A stretch of DNA of 64,000 bases from Aminipila sp032051575 (GTDB lineage Bacteria > Bacillota > Clostridia > Peptostreptococcales > Anaerovoracaceae). How positions within the stretch are numbered: position 1 is the first letter of the stretch; each line of letters opens with the position of its first letter. The position numbers and the translations under genes were made by a program. Below, in pieces: positions 9,429 to 18,048 of the stretch. Under the pieces are notes generated by a model. It ran no database searches. It was given only the letters and a program-made list of their open reading frames with translations, and was not told the DNA's origin. The stretch is taken from contig NZ_DAMBYD010000005.1 of NCBI RefSeq assembly GCF_032051575.1, forward strand, positions 248,001 through 312,000, read 5' to 3'.

Positions 9429-9460
9429 CTTTACCACCTCTTTCTTTATAATTTAAAATT

Positions 9461-9489
9461 ATCTTATACTAATTTACTTGAATTTTCAA
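9461..9489 (-). promoter_or_regulatory. Probable promoter for the 23-codon ORF and rtcB2-prfH
   Basis: Minus-strand TTGAAA (9484-9489) and TAAGAT (9461-9466) with exactly 17 bp between them. The predicted start is about 26 nt before the ATG of the short ORF. Confidence 0.55.
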
Positions 9490-9557
9490 TACTATTTATT
9501 ACTTTGTAATGTTTATGAAACAGAATTGTCATAAAACACATGTAAATTTATTCAATC

Positions 9558-10667
9558 TTACTTAGCTTCATCTACATTCTCTAAAGGAAATGTTACCTTC
9601 CAGTTACCCTCTGTGTACATTCCACTTGTTACAAAATAGCCATATAAAGAGTATTGTTGGATTTCGGATTTTGGTATATTAAATACTTCTTCATCATAAT
9701 CGATTCGATTATTGTCAGCCGCACCTTCTATAAATCCAACACCGTAAGTGCTGCTAACCACATTTCCTTTTTGATCTCTCAATTCAAAAAAAACATGATT
9801 ATCTTTTTTTAAACTATTCCTTACAGCTGTCTGCACATGAAGCATTCCGTCTACATACCCAATACCTGTAAAATCTATTCCCTCAATTGGAAAATTCAAC
9901 GGTTTACATGGTTTAAGGATTTTTATACTTTCTGTATCATCAGAAATATATCGTTCATAGTTTAATCCCCCATATCCCGATACACATATATTTTGGAGCC
10001 CTGAGCCCATGTCACCATGGTCCTGTGTACTTATATTGAGTGTTTCAAGGTTATCTTTTACTACAGATAAATCCTCCATAACTAACACATCTTTATATTC
10101 ACGTTTTTTGCTTAAGAATTCACTTACTGAAAAGGTTAATTTGTCACCTACAATTTTCTTGTTTTCCCAACCGGTGATGTTAATGAGAAATGTAGCTGTT
10201 TTGGTTTTTTCATCATAGCCTACCCTTTCGCAATGTGACATATTGTCAAAAGGAATACGTAAATCATAACTGTCGTTTAAATCTGTAGTTTCATCGATAC
10301 GATTTCCTTCTAGGTCCTGCATCGTAATATAAATTTCCGCTGTTTCCCCATGGATATATGCTGAAACTACTTCCATTTCTATGCCATTACTCACACTGGA
10401 TTTCTGAACTGGTAGAAATGATTGTGCTACACTGGGTGAAACAAGATACATTAATTCATAAATTGAAGATACATTTGCCGCCAATACAGGCATTGCAGTA
10501 AAAATACAAACAAGCAATGCACAGAAAACTAAAGCCGGCCTGCGAAATCTCACAGTGACTTTATTTCTGTGCACAGCTTCTGTTTCTGCCTTATTTATAA
10601 TCCCCTTTATGATATCCTCTGATGGAGAAATGTTTTCATTCATTTTGCAATACTTTTCTTTAAACAT
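9558..10667 (-). CDS. Membrane anti-sigma factor-like protein, DUF4179 type
   Basis: 369 residues. A cytoplasmic N-terminal region of about 45 residues, one transmembrane helix (about 47-65, ending AAN) and a large extracytoplasmic beta-rich domain. The layout and the position directly after an ECF sigma gene, with an 8-bp overlap, fit the DUF4179 group of anti-sigma/sensor proteins in Firmicutes. The cytoplasmic part would hold the sigma factor until an envelope signal is sensed. No zinc-binding anti-sigma motif (HxxxCxxC) is visible, so the sigma-binding element is of another type. Confidence 0.8.
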   Translation of the reverse strand: MFKEKYCKMNENISPSEDIIKGIINKAETEAVHRNKVTVRFRRPALVFCALLVCIFTAMPVLAANVSSIYELMYLVSPSVAQSFLPVQKSSVSNGIEMEVVSAYIHGETAEIYITMQDLEGNRIDETTDLNDSYDLRIPFDNMSHCERVGYDEKTKTATFLINITGWENKKIVGDKLTFSVSEFLSKKREYKDVLVMEDLSVVKDNLETLNISTQDHGDMGSGLQNICVSGYGGLNYERYISDDTESIKILKPCKPLNFPIEGIDFTGIGYVDGMLHVQTAVRNSLKKDNHVFFELRDQKGNVVSSTYGVGFIEGAADNNRIDYDEEVFNIPKSEIQQYSLYGYFVTSGMYTEGNWKVTFPLENVDEAK

Positions 10668-11148
10668 GATACCCCTCCTTCAATATTTCTTTTAACTTGC
10701 GCCTTCCACGAGTCAGCTGGGTTCTTATGGTTGATGGCTTTTGTTTCAAAACTTCACTGATTTCTTCTATACTCAAATTTTCATAATAAAATAAGTGTAT
10801 AACTGCTCTGTATTTAACCGGCAGTTGTTGAAGCTCATAATATAAGTTTTTCTCTTCCTCCATTTCAAAAACTATAGATTCATCTAACTCTTCCGTTCTC
10901 CTTCTCCACGTAGAAGCCCATAATTTTTTACTGCAATTAATCGTTACTCGAATAAGCCATGCCTTACGATGTTCCTCTGTTTCAAATTCAGGTTTCTTTT
11001 TTATATATCGCATAAATACTTCTTGAAAAGTATCATCTGCATCACTTTTATTTCTAGTTTGAGAAAAGGCTAAACGATAAACCATATTTGAATACATATT
11101 TACAACATTTTCTATGCAATCATCTCTATTAAATGACTGATTTTCCAT
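10660..11148 (-). CDS. ECF RNA polymerase sigma factor
   Basis: 162 residues. The sigma-70 region 2 helix includes DADDTFQEVFMRYIKK and WLIRVTINCSKK (about 35-80), joined by a linker to region 4 (about 108-158) with the helix-turn-helix LSIEEISEVLKQKPSTIRTQLTRGRRKLKE. Regions 1 and 3 are absent, as in ECF sigmas. It overlaps the downstream membrane protein gene by 8 bp, the usual sigma/anti-sigma coupling. The regulon cannot be read from this window. Confidence 0.92.
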   Translation of the reverse strand: MENQSFNRDDCIENVVNMYSNMVYRLAFSQTRNKSDADDTFQEVFMRYIKKKPEFETEEHRKAWLIRVTINCSKKLWASTWRRRTEELDESIVFEMEEEKNLYYELQQLPVKYRAVIHLFYYENLSIEEISEVLKQKPSTIRTQLTRGRRKLKEILKEGYHV

Positions 11149-11303
11149 ACTTTAAATCCTCCTTTCACTAGGAATACCCCTGAACTATGCAAAAAGCTAC
11201 AATAAAATAAAAAAAGTTCAAATTATGAAATTAACTTAAAAAATCTGGTCTTTATAGGAAACTTTTTACTATGCAACGCCTAGTTGACAAGATGAAACGC
11301 TAA

Positions 11304-11337
11304 CATGGTGGTAATCATACCATGGTTAATTTATAAT
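11304..11337 (+). promoter_or_regulatory. Promoter and probable autoregulatory operator of the XRE gene
   Basis: TATAAT at 11332-11337 lies 26 bp before the ATG. An inverted repeat CATGGT / ACCATG (11304-11309, 11319-11324, 9-bp spacer) covers the -35 position. A bound HTH dimer there would block RNA polymerase. Confidence 0.45.
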
Positions 11338-11362
11338 AGAGAATAGAAAAGGAGGTATTATA

Positions 11363-12259
11363 ATGACATTTGGTGAAAAACTCAAAGTTCTTAGGAAAGA
11401 ACATAACTATTCTCAGGAAGAGCTTGCACAAATATTAGACGTATCTCGTCAAGCTGTCAGCAAATGGGAAAGTGACCGGAGCATCCCGGAGACCGATAAA
11501 TTAGTGCAAATAAGTACTATATTGGGAGCCACTTTAGACTATCTTCTTAAGACTGACCATTTGGAAAATAATCAACAATGCAATAGTTATTATGTGAGCC
11601 GAGAAATAATTGAGGGGTTTCTCTCTTATAAGCAGCAAGGGGCTAAGAAAATAGCTATTGGTGTAAACCTGATTGTATTATCTAACCTTACTAATATTTT
11701 TAGTCAAAATCAATTTACAATAATATTTTATTGGCTGACCCTTACATTGGGAATTGCAGTATTAGTCTGGCATATTTTTCAACCAAATCGCTATAAAGAG
11801 ATTGGTACGAAACCGCTATTGTTTGATGATGTTACAATCAAACAATTCAGGCAAGAGTATAACAAGAACCGCAAACGCTATGTATTTATGATAATCATAG
11901 CAATCGTCATTTTAATTTTAAGTCCACAAATCGTGTTAATCATTTCAGATTATTCACAAAGCAGTATTAGTCTTGCTTTATCATGGGTTTTACATGCGAT
12001 TTGGCTGTCACTTGTTATTCTTGCAGGACTTGCATTAAATGCAGAAAGCATCATTGCCCAAAATGCAGAGTATATGCAGCGAAAAGCTAGAAAAGGCAAA
12101 TATACATTGGTTTACATAGCACTACCTATAACTGCACTTACTGTGGCAATCGGAATTTTCACGGATGCTTGGAATCCCATAGTCCCAATAATCGCATTAT
12201 TTTGTGTTATATTAGCAACTGTATGTAATTTATTAATTGAAGAAAGGAGTTCAAAATGA
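11363..12259 (+). CDS. XRE-family transcriptional regulator with C-terminal membrane helices
   Basis: 298 residues. The N-terminal HTH (residues 1-65) has the standard LRKEHNYSQEELAQILDVSRQAVSKWES pattern. The rest holds about six hydrophobic segments in three pairs (about 95-135, 175-235, 250-290), so the DNA-binding domain is tethered to the membrane. Such Clostridia proteins usually regulate themselves and a neighbouring envelope gene. An AAGGAGG site sits at good spacing. The next gene, a lipoprotein, overlaps by 4 bp (ATGA), so they form one operon, probably sensing an envelope state. Confidence 0.85.
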   Translation: MTFGEKLKVLRKEHNYSQEELAQILDVSRQAVSKWESDRSIPETDKLVQISTILGATLDYLLKTDHLENNQQCNSYYVSREIIEGFLSYKQQGAKKIAIGVNLIVLSNLTNIFSQNQFTIIFYWLTLTLGIAVLVWHIFQPNRYKEIGTKPLLFDDVTIKQFRQEYNKNRKRYVFMIIIAIVILILSPQIVLIISDYSQSSISLALSWVLHAIWLSLVILAGLALNAESIIAQNAEYMQRKARKGKYTLVYIALPITALTVAIGIFTDAWNPIVPIIALFCVILATVCNLLIEERSSK

Positions 12260-12768
12260 CTAAAAAGTTATTTGTGACGATATTTCTATTATTGCTGTTT
12301 TCAATTTTTAGTGGATGTTCTCCCGGGGATTCCTCAAACAGCAATACAGAAACCGCAGAGGATCAACGGCTTGCGCGCATTGAAGTATACTCCGCAAATG
12401 AACAAACCTTAATTGATACCATTGAGAATAAAGAAACATTGGCAGCATTCAGCAAAAGCACCTCATTTACCGATCAATTAGAGGATATAGATGATGACTA
12501 TATGGAGCAACAGGCAGAAATCCAGAAAAAGTTAGAAAAATATGAACCGCAATATGTTTTTATATCATATAAAACTCCTGCGGCTATAAATAATGATGGA
12601 GCTCTGGAAAAAATTTTGAAAATTACGGTCTACAAGGATACAAATATCATTAAAGTACAGATATCTCCCGATAATGTGAAAAACTGTTCAGTTCCCTCTG
12701 AATATTTAACTTTTTGTTTCCAAGCTTCAGATAAAGAGATAGCGTATCTGTATTCACTGGTGCAATGA
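12256..12768 (+). CDS. Lipoprotein of unknown function
   Basis: 170 residues with a lipoprotein signal ending FSGCS (lipid Cys at about 21), then an acidic linker and a globular domain. The pattern of a short ARIEVYS strand followed by an IENKETLAAF segment suggests a DUF5301-like fold, but I cannot confirm it. It is translated with the membrane-bound XRE regulator through a 4-bp overlap and is therefore a likely extracytoplasmic partner or target of it. Confidence 0.7.
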   Translation: MTKKLFVTIFLLLLFSIFSGCSPGDSSNSNTETAEDQRLARIEVYSANEQTLIDTIENKETLAAFSKSTSFTDQLEDIDDDYMEQQAEIQKKLEKYEPQYVFISYKTPAAINNDGALEKILKITVYKDTNIIKVQISPDNVKNCSVPSEYLTFCFQASDKEIAYLYSLVQ

Positions 12769-12796
12769 GCATAAAGAACATCGTACAATATAAGAG

Positions 12797-12832
12797 AATC
12801 CCTAAAGCACTTTTGATGGTGCTTTAGGGATT
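12797..12832. terminator. Bidirectional terminator
   Basis: Perfect 14-bp stem AATCCCTAAAGCAC / GTGCTTTAGGGATT with an 8-nt loop and T-rich flanks. It closes the plus-strand XRE operon and can serve the minus-strand glycosidase ending at 12875. Confidence 0.85.
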
Positions 12833-12874
12833 TGTTCTTTAATGGGACATTTAAAAATCCAGATTATTATTCAA

Positions 12875-14548
12875 TTATTTCTTGATTACTTTTACCAAAT
12901 TATTAACTTCATTCTGGGTTACATCTTTATTAAAAAATTCGTATCTAAAGTATGCATAGCCACCCACTTTTCCTGTAGTCCTTCCGGTAGTAACCTGTCT
13001 TGCAATAATATCATTATATCTAAGCCATTCAGAGGTTGGATTTTTATCAGGTACATTACTGCCTGCATTGGCCATATCAAGCCCCACATATAATTTCACA
13101 TTGCCCTTAGACGCGAGATTCATCCAAGAATTCAAATTATTTTCATAGGCATAAGAAGCAACATTTCCAGAAGAATCCTTTGTTTCAAATCCCCAATAAA
13201 GCTGAGGCATGATATAGTCTATGTAACCAGCTTCAGATAGCCATCTGTCAATATCAACGAAATATGCATTGTCCTTGCGTAAATTAGCCAAGTTTCCTGC
13301 AGGGCTTATACCGTATTCAATATCTTTGTTCTCTGCCTTTACTGCTTCGTAAACGCCCTTTACCAACAGATTAACATTATTTCTACGCCAATTAGCAATA
13401 CTCAGAAGACTTCCTGATTTATCATATTCAGGCTTGTCAAACCATAAAGCGGGATCGCTGTCATTAACTGACGGATAAAAATAATCATCAAAATGAATTC
13501 CATCTACATCATAATTTTCAACAATCTCTTTAACACCATTAATGACCATATTACGAACTTCAGGTACAGCCGGATTTAAATAATACTCACCTTTATGTAA
13601 AAGTGCCCATCTGTCATTTGTAGTATCACTGTCTGACTGCCAGACTTTTACTGGATTATTTGCACCTACTTGATTCCAATAAGTCCCATAACCCGTTACT
13701 CTGTATGGATTTAACCATGCATGAAATTCCAGTCCTCTACTGTGAGCAGCTTCCACCATATACTTCAATGGGTCATATCCAGGATCAACACCCTGTGTTC
13801 CACTGGCAAAAATAGCCCAAGGATAATACTTTGAAGGATACATTGCATCACAATGAGAACGGACATGAACAAATACAGCATTCATGCCAAGATTTTTACA
13901 ACGATCAAACATCTTATCAACTGCAGCTTTAAAACCTGCTTCATTTTTAGGCATACTCATATATTCAAGGTAAGAAATCCACATTGCATTTAATTCACCA
14001 TCTCTTGCAACATTATCTCCCTTTTGATTATTAGAATCATTAAATTGTGCTACCGTTCCATCTGTATTAACAACAACTATTCTATTTGCATTGTCCCAGG
14101 CTACTCCTGCACCAAATGCTTCTAGAACAACTCGGATAGGTAAATATGTATGTTCGTCTTTTATTACAGCTTCTGTGTCATTTCCTTTCTGCAGTCCGTT
14201 TACCAAAACATATTTTTGGTCAATCGGTACCTGAACGGTTGTGCCATTTTTTACTACAATAGCAATTCTACTATCATTGTCCCAGTCTACCTTGCATCCA
14301 AACTCTTCCATTACCCCCCTAAGTGGTACGAGGGTTCTGCCATTGGTATCAATAAAAGGTTTTCCCAGATTCTCAGCCAAAGAAACATTTTTCCCATCAA
14401 TGGTAACTCCTACGCCAGAATCAGCCCTTACCGTTTCTGTAGTCATTCCTAAAATAAAAGCTACTAAAGTTAACATCAGAAGAAAAGCAGCAACCGTTAG
14501 TTTTTCTTCTGCCAAGCCACTTAACCCAATTCCTTTCTCATTCATCAT
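12875..14548 (-). CDS. Secreted GHL10-type glycoside hydrolase with N-terminal stalk domain
   Basis: 557 residues. The signal/anchor segment spans residues 17-43 (ending VRADSG). It is followed by a copper-amine-oxidase-N-like stalk domain (about 45-165, two repeats containing RTLVPLRGVMEEFG and TYLPIRVVLEAFG) and a glycosyl-hydrolase-like (beta/alpha)8 barrel (about 187-550). Typical GHL10/DUF187 segments are ELNAMWISYLEY, GMNAVFVHVRSHCDAMYPS, LEFHAWLNPYRV, VDGIHFDDYFYP and YIDYIMPQLYWGFE. The family is thought to act on cell-surface or peptidoglycan-linked glycans; the substrate is not known. The stalk domain binds no copper in this setting and is structural or wall-attaching. Confidence 0.9.
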   Translation of the reverse strand: MMNEKGIGLSGLAEEKLTVAAFLLMLTLVAFILGMTTETVRADSGVGVTIDGKNVSLAENLGKPFIDTNGRTLVPLRGVMEEFGCKVDWDNDSRIAIVVKNGTTVQVPIDQKYVLVNGLQKGNDTEAVIKDEHTYLPIRVVLEAFGAGVAWDNANRIVVVNTDGTVAQFNDSNNQKGDNVARDGELNAMWISYLEYMSMPKNEAGFKAAVDKMFDRCKNLGMNAVFVHVRSHCDAMYPSKYYPWAIFASGTQGVDPGYDPLKYMVEAAHSRGLEFHAWLNPYRVTGYGTYWNQVGANNPVKVWQSDSDTTNDRWALLHKGEYYLNPAVPEVRNMVINGVKEIVENYDVDGIHFDDYFYPSVNDSDPALWFDKPEYDKSGSLLSIANWRRNNVNLLVKGVYEAVKAENKDIEYGISPAGNLANLRKDNAYFVDIDRWLSEAGYIDYIMPQLYWGFETKDSSGNVASYAYENNLNSWMNLASKGNVKLYVGLDMANAGSNVPDKNPTSEWLRYNDIIARQVTTGRTTGKVGGYAYFRYEFFNKDVTQNEVNNLVKVIKK

Positions 14549-14660
14549 TCAATATTCCCCCATATTATGTCACAATAATTTCGTTTCAGACATAATTATA
14601 CCATATTATGCAAGTCTTGCCACTTAAAATTGGATATTAAATTCCAGCCAAATATTGGGG

Positions 14661-15380
14661 CTATATTAAATTATTATCTATCCAGCTATTAAAAACTGCT
14701 AGTTGCTCCTGCGTGTGAAAGTAATGCTCACCTTGTTCCAGAACCTGTAAATTAACATGATACCTTTCAGTAAAACTTGAGATTTCTTTCCATTCACACA
14801 AATTATCAGCTGTTCCATATAAGATCGCAGTTGGCGTATTCCATTCAAAATCAATTGGATTGGCTTTTACATAAGAAAAATAATCCCATTCTAAATTCTG
14901 TCCAATAGGTAGTTCTATTATCTTTTCTTTCTGCAAGCGCTCTTCACTGACACCAAATCCAGCCATCATATTGTGTATAATTTGTTCCATATTTACCACT
15001 GGAGATAAAAACAGTGCTTGCTTTAAACCGAAATCACGATAAGCCAGTAAGCTAAAATATGCTCCCATACTACAGGAAAACAAACTTATATCTTGAGATA
15101 TTTCCTTTGCATATTCATATACAGCTAACAAGTCACTTACACAGTTTTGAGGATTGCATTCGTATTTTTGTTTCACACGTTCACCATGCATAGGCAAGTC
15201 AAAACTTACCACTTTATACCCTTTTTCTACGGCTTTTTCTGCCAATATGGATATCACAGAATCTTCTTTGTTTGACATGTTTCCATGCACAGCAATAAAT
15301 AATTTTGAGTTCTCTTTACCCCATAACACAGCTGGGATAACAACGTTTTGATTCTTTATTTTTATATATTCTTTTTCCAT
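14661..15380 (-). CDS. Alpha/beta hydrolase
   Basis: 239 residues with no signal peptide. The alpha/beta-hydrolase core shows LFIAVHGNMSNK (oxyanion region), a nucleophile elbow near residue 105 reading FSCSMGAYFSLL (G-x-S-x-G replaced by S-C-S-M-G), a late Asp in YGTADNL and a His in EQGEHYFHT. The first small residue of the elbow is Ser rather than Gly, tolerated in some esterases. The substrate cannot be predicted. It lies between two secreted-enzyme genes on the same strand, 11 bp after the phosphodiester glycosidase gene, so it is probably co-transcribed with it. Confidence 0.85.
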   Translation of the reverse strand: MEKEYIKIKNQNVVIPAVLWGKENSKLFIAVHGNMSNKEDSVISILAEKAVEKGYKVVSFDLPMHGERVKQKYECNPQNCVSDLLAVYEYAKEISQDISLFSCSMGAYFSLLAYRDFGLKQALFLSPVVNMEQIIHNMMAGFGVSEERLQKEKIIELPIGQNLEWDYFSYVKANPIDFEWNTPTAILYGTADNLCEWKEISSFTERYHVNLQVLEQGEHYFHTQEQLAVFNSWIDNNLI

Positions 15381-15391
15381 TTTATCAATCT

Positions 15392-16879
15392 TTACTCCTT
15401 ATAATCACTTTCTGTTTCAATTTCTACAGTCTTTGTCGCATTATCATAGGTTATACCTATATTAAATACTTTGGCTACATCTCTCAATTTAAAGTAGTTA
15501 TTTCCACCTATAGTATAAGCTTTCAGGGATATCAGTTCTCCATTTTTAAGAATTTTAGCATCACTTGGAGCAATTGATTTAGCAGAGCCATCACTAAGAT
15601 CTAATTCTCCGCCAACTATTGTATATCCAGTTTTTGATAATAAATTAATTGCTTTATTCTGATTGTCCCAGCTAACATCAAAGCATTTTTTACTTCCTGC
15701 AGCAACTTTGGCTATATCCCTTAGCTTAAAATAATTATTATTTTCTATATTGTATGATTCTAATTCGACAGGATTACTGTCAACCATAACTTTTATAGCT
15801 GCAGGTTTCACCAACGGTGCTGAATTATTATAAACAAATCCAAAAGCATTATTTACATTTCTCCCAGACGTAACTGCCTTTCCGTTGTAATATAGCGCCA
15901 TAGATCCACCGCCATCAAGGCACATGGCATTGACTAACCCAAGATTTTGACACACTACAGCTGCTTCTTTTATTGTTGCAGCTCCAATGGTTCCAATCTT
16001 TACCTTTCCATTAGCGTCAGCCCCTATAAAAGTTCTGCTCGCTTTACTTACATTGATTTTGTTCTCAAAGAACTGCTCAGCTTTTCCATCTGCCGTTACC
16101 TGTCCGTTAATAATTAGGCTGGGACCTGCTCCCACAGCCTGGATAACATTATCCCATGTGGACTTCTTTGTAAAAGTAGTTTTTATTTCTACTTCATATC
16201 TTACTTCATCCCCTGCTTTAAAACGTTCGTCAACCAGATACGCAACCTGGGGGTTGTAGACAATAGCAAATCCATCTGCAGGCACAGTAAAATCAGAAGT
16301 TGCTATGTATTGAACCTTTCCATTAACCACTACTGGTGCCTTAGCCCCTGCTGCTAGTTTTACAGCTGTACCATATTCTTGTGTAAAGATAGTGATAGCA
16401 TCCGCCTCTGTGCTAGGGTGATTTATTCTCCATGGAATGGATCGGCACTCTCCATTTATATATCCCAAAAAGCTAAATGTAAGTCGATCAATTACTAATC
16501 TGCCATCACTGGTAAATCCCGCAACTGAGCCTCCATTACTTATATGTAAAACTTTTCCATCCTTTATAATGGTTCCCCAAGGAATAGGCAATCCGTCATA
16601 CGCAGAAAAGTACGTACCATTTATAGCTGCAAAACATCCATTATTATTTGCCATACTTGCTACAGAAGCCGCCGAGCAGAGATTATTCCCTGCTGTAAGC
16701 ATTACAGGTTTTACATTTCTATCATTCATGTCTATGGTAATGTAATTTGCTTTAAACCCGTTTATATTTGCGGCACCTGTATATGAAGAAGGGGCTGCAA
16801 AGGCAACCCCAGTAGTCATTGCAAAAATTATTGAAATAACTAATAGTTCTACTAATCTGAAATTTACTTTTAAATTCAT
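15392..16879 (-). CDS. Secreted phosphodiester glycosidase (NAGPA domain) with stalk domain
   Basis: 495 residues. Signal peptide 1-28 (cleavage after AFA), then a phosphodiester glycosidase/NAGPA domain (about 40-345). Typical segments are AAINGTYFSAYDGLPIPWGTIIKDGKV, AVGAGPSLIINGQV, SRTFIGAD and AMCLDGGGSMALYYNGK, the GGGS loop being diagnostic. A C-terminal stalk domain (about 350-490) carries two NYFKLRDIAKV/NYFKLRDVAKV repeats. The fold cleaves GlcNAc-1-phosphodiester-type linkages in wall polymers, teichoic acid-like glycans or exopolysaccharide. Stalk domains recur in the neighbouring GHL10 protein, suggesting a shared attachment mode. Confidence 0.92.
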   Translation of the reverse strand: MNLKVNFRLVELLVISIIFAMTTGVAFAAPSSYTGAANINGFKANYITIDMNDRNVKPVMLTAGNNLCSAASVASMANNNGCFAAINGTYFSAYDGLPIPWGTIIKDGKVLHISNGGSVAGFTSDGRLVIDRLTFSFLGYINGECRSIPWRINHPSTEADAITIFTQEYGTAVKLAAGAKAPVVVNGKVQYIATSDFTVPADGFAIVYNPQVAYLVDERFKAGDEVRYEVEIKTTFTKKSTWDNVIQAVGAGPSLIINGQVTADGKAEQFFENKINVSKASRTFIGADANGKVKIGTIGAATIKEAAVVCQNLGLVNAMCLDGGGSMALYYNGKAVTSGRNVNNAFGFVYNNSAPLVKPAAIKVMVDSNPVELESYNIENNNYFKLRDIAKVAAGSKKCFDVSWDNQNKAINLLSKTGYTIVGGELDLSDGSAKSIAPSDAKILKNGELISLKAYTIGGNNYFKLRDVAKVFNIGITYDNATKTVEIETESDYKE

Positions 16880-16911
16880 TGTTAAATTCCTGCTTTCATT
16901 AGATTCAGCAC

Positions 16912-17451
16912 TTATTCTGTGAACACACCTTCAATTTTTACGATATTTCCATCTTTTAAACTAATAGCTGGGTTAAATACAACCGACTTATCCTCTGATG
17001 TTACAGTAATCTGGGCGGATGGTACAATGTCACTTATATTACACTGCACCACTACTGGCTTATCTGTTAGTAACAGCTCCTTATCCACTTGCAAATTTCC
17101 CTGGTCATTTAATTTTACCGAATGAACCTGAATAGTTGAACCTTCATATTTTGGCACAATTAAATAGTGTTCACTGCCATCATCCACTTTGACCGTCTCA
17201 TATTCAACCTTTGCCGCTTCTTCTTCAGTCATATTGTATTTGTTTAGCAATTCTTTTGCCGTCTTTTCTATTTCTTCCTGACCACATCCTAGAAAAAATA
17301 AAGCTGCTAAATCTTCTTCCGAATCATCTGTAACCTTATAATAATCATGTTGTCTCACCGTTTTCCGGCTTTCTTCTTCATTTTTCCCACATGCTGATAT
17401 TAGGCCCCCTGCCAATACCATCACCATTACAAAAACCGTAATTTTTTTCAT
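16912..17451 (-). CDS. Lipoprotein of unknown function
   Basis: 179 residues. Lipoprotein signal (lipobox ISAC, Cys near 21) and a charged mature part. No domain is recognised. Strand-rich segments in the C-terminal half, including QITVTSEDKSVVF, suggest a small beta domain. It precedes the NAGPA enzyme gene by 32 bp in the same direction and may be its operon partner at the membrane surface. Confidence 0.75.
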   Translation of the reverse strand: MKKITVFVMVMVLAGGLISACGKNEEESRKTVRQHDYYKVTDDSEEDLAALFFLGCGQEEIEKTAKELLNKYNMTEEEAAKVEYETVKVDDGSEHYLIVPKYEGSTIQVHSVKLNDQGNLQVDKELLLTDKPVVVQCNISDIVPSAQITVTSEDKSVVFNPAISLKDGNIVKIEGVFTE

Positions 17452-17472
17452 AACCTCTCCCCTATTTTTTCA

Positions 17473-17892
17473 TTAATGTCCCCTGTGTTTTTCTTTTCTT
17501 TTTTCTTGCTTCAATTCAAACATTCTTTGTTTTTCCGCTTCCTTTTGCTCTTTACTACGGATTTTTCTTTCTGTTTTCATTTGCTCATGTTGAAGTTTCA
17601 GAGCCTGCTGTGCTTTTGTCCCTATGCCTGCATCGCTGACCTGCTTTTTTATCTCGCGTTGCATGCGCTTAGGATTTATGCACTTTTTATCAGTCCTTCC
17701 TTTTTCAACCCCTGGGCTAAACTTTAGATTGTCTTGATTTTTCAGCATAAAGTCATAAACAACATAATCTTTTGGCTCTGGTCCAAATGTTACTTTACAC
17801 ACCTCATATTTTGCGCCTTCTTCACGTTCAAAAAGTCCCACCCAAAACGGTTCCTCAAAAAATACAGTAAATTTAGAAACAATATTGCTCAT
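17473..17892 (-). CDS. yjdF: YjdF family protein
   Basis: 139 residues. The family-typical N-terminus KFTVFFEEPFWVGLFER is followed by VTFGPEPKDYVVYDF and a long, strongly basic, charged coiled C-terminal tail (about 75-139) rich in Lys, Glu and Arg. The biochemical role is unknown; the gene is characteristically controlled by the yjdF RNA motif, which binds azaaromatic compounds, so a role in tolerance to such compounds is inferred. The start was set at ATG 17892, downstream of GGGAGGA, not 14 codons upstream, because the upstream stretch is the structured leader RNA. Confidence 0.9.
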   Translation of the reverse strand: MSNIVSKFTVFFEEPFWVGLFEREEGAKYEVCKVTFGPEPKDYVVYDFMLKNQDNLKFSPGVEKGRTDKKCINPKRMQREIKKQVSDAGIGTKAQQALKLQHEQMKTERKIRSKEQKEAEKQRMFELKQEKRKEKHRGH

Positions 17893-17904
17893 TGTAATTC
17901 CTCC

Positions 17905-18000
17905 CTTAAATTTGAACTTACAAAGAACGGACAACCAAAGGAGGCAGGTTACTGACAGTGTTTACGACTGCGTCCGGACTACCAACCGGAACTGTGTTTT
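17905..18000 (-). ncRNA. Probable yjdF riboswitch (azaaromatic-sensing RNA motif)
   Basis: The leader of yjdF is GC-rich compared with its surroundings and structured. An outer ACAGT/ACTGT helix encloses a TCCGG/CCGGA hairpin, followed by a conserved-looking AACC...GGTT hairpin. A GCCTCCTTT stretch can pair with the yjdF ribosome site AAGGGAGG, which suggests translational control. Assignment rests on position directly before yjdF plus these helices; I could not run a covariance model. Confidence 0.65.
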
Positions 18001-18015
18001 TATCTTTGCAATTAT

Positions 18016-18043
18016 ATTTTAACCTATTGATATATTACGTCAA
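18016..18043 (-). promoter_or_regulatory. Probable yjdF promoter
   Basis: Minus-strand TTGACG (18038-18043) and TAAAAT (18016-18021) with a 16-bp spacer, just upstream of the structured yjdF leader. Confidence 0.5.
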
Positions 18044-18048
18044 GTCTA

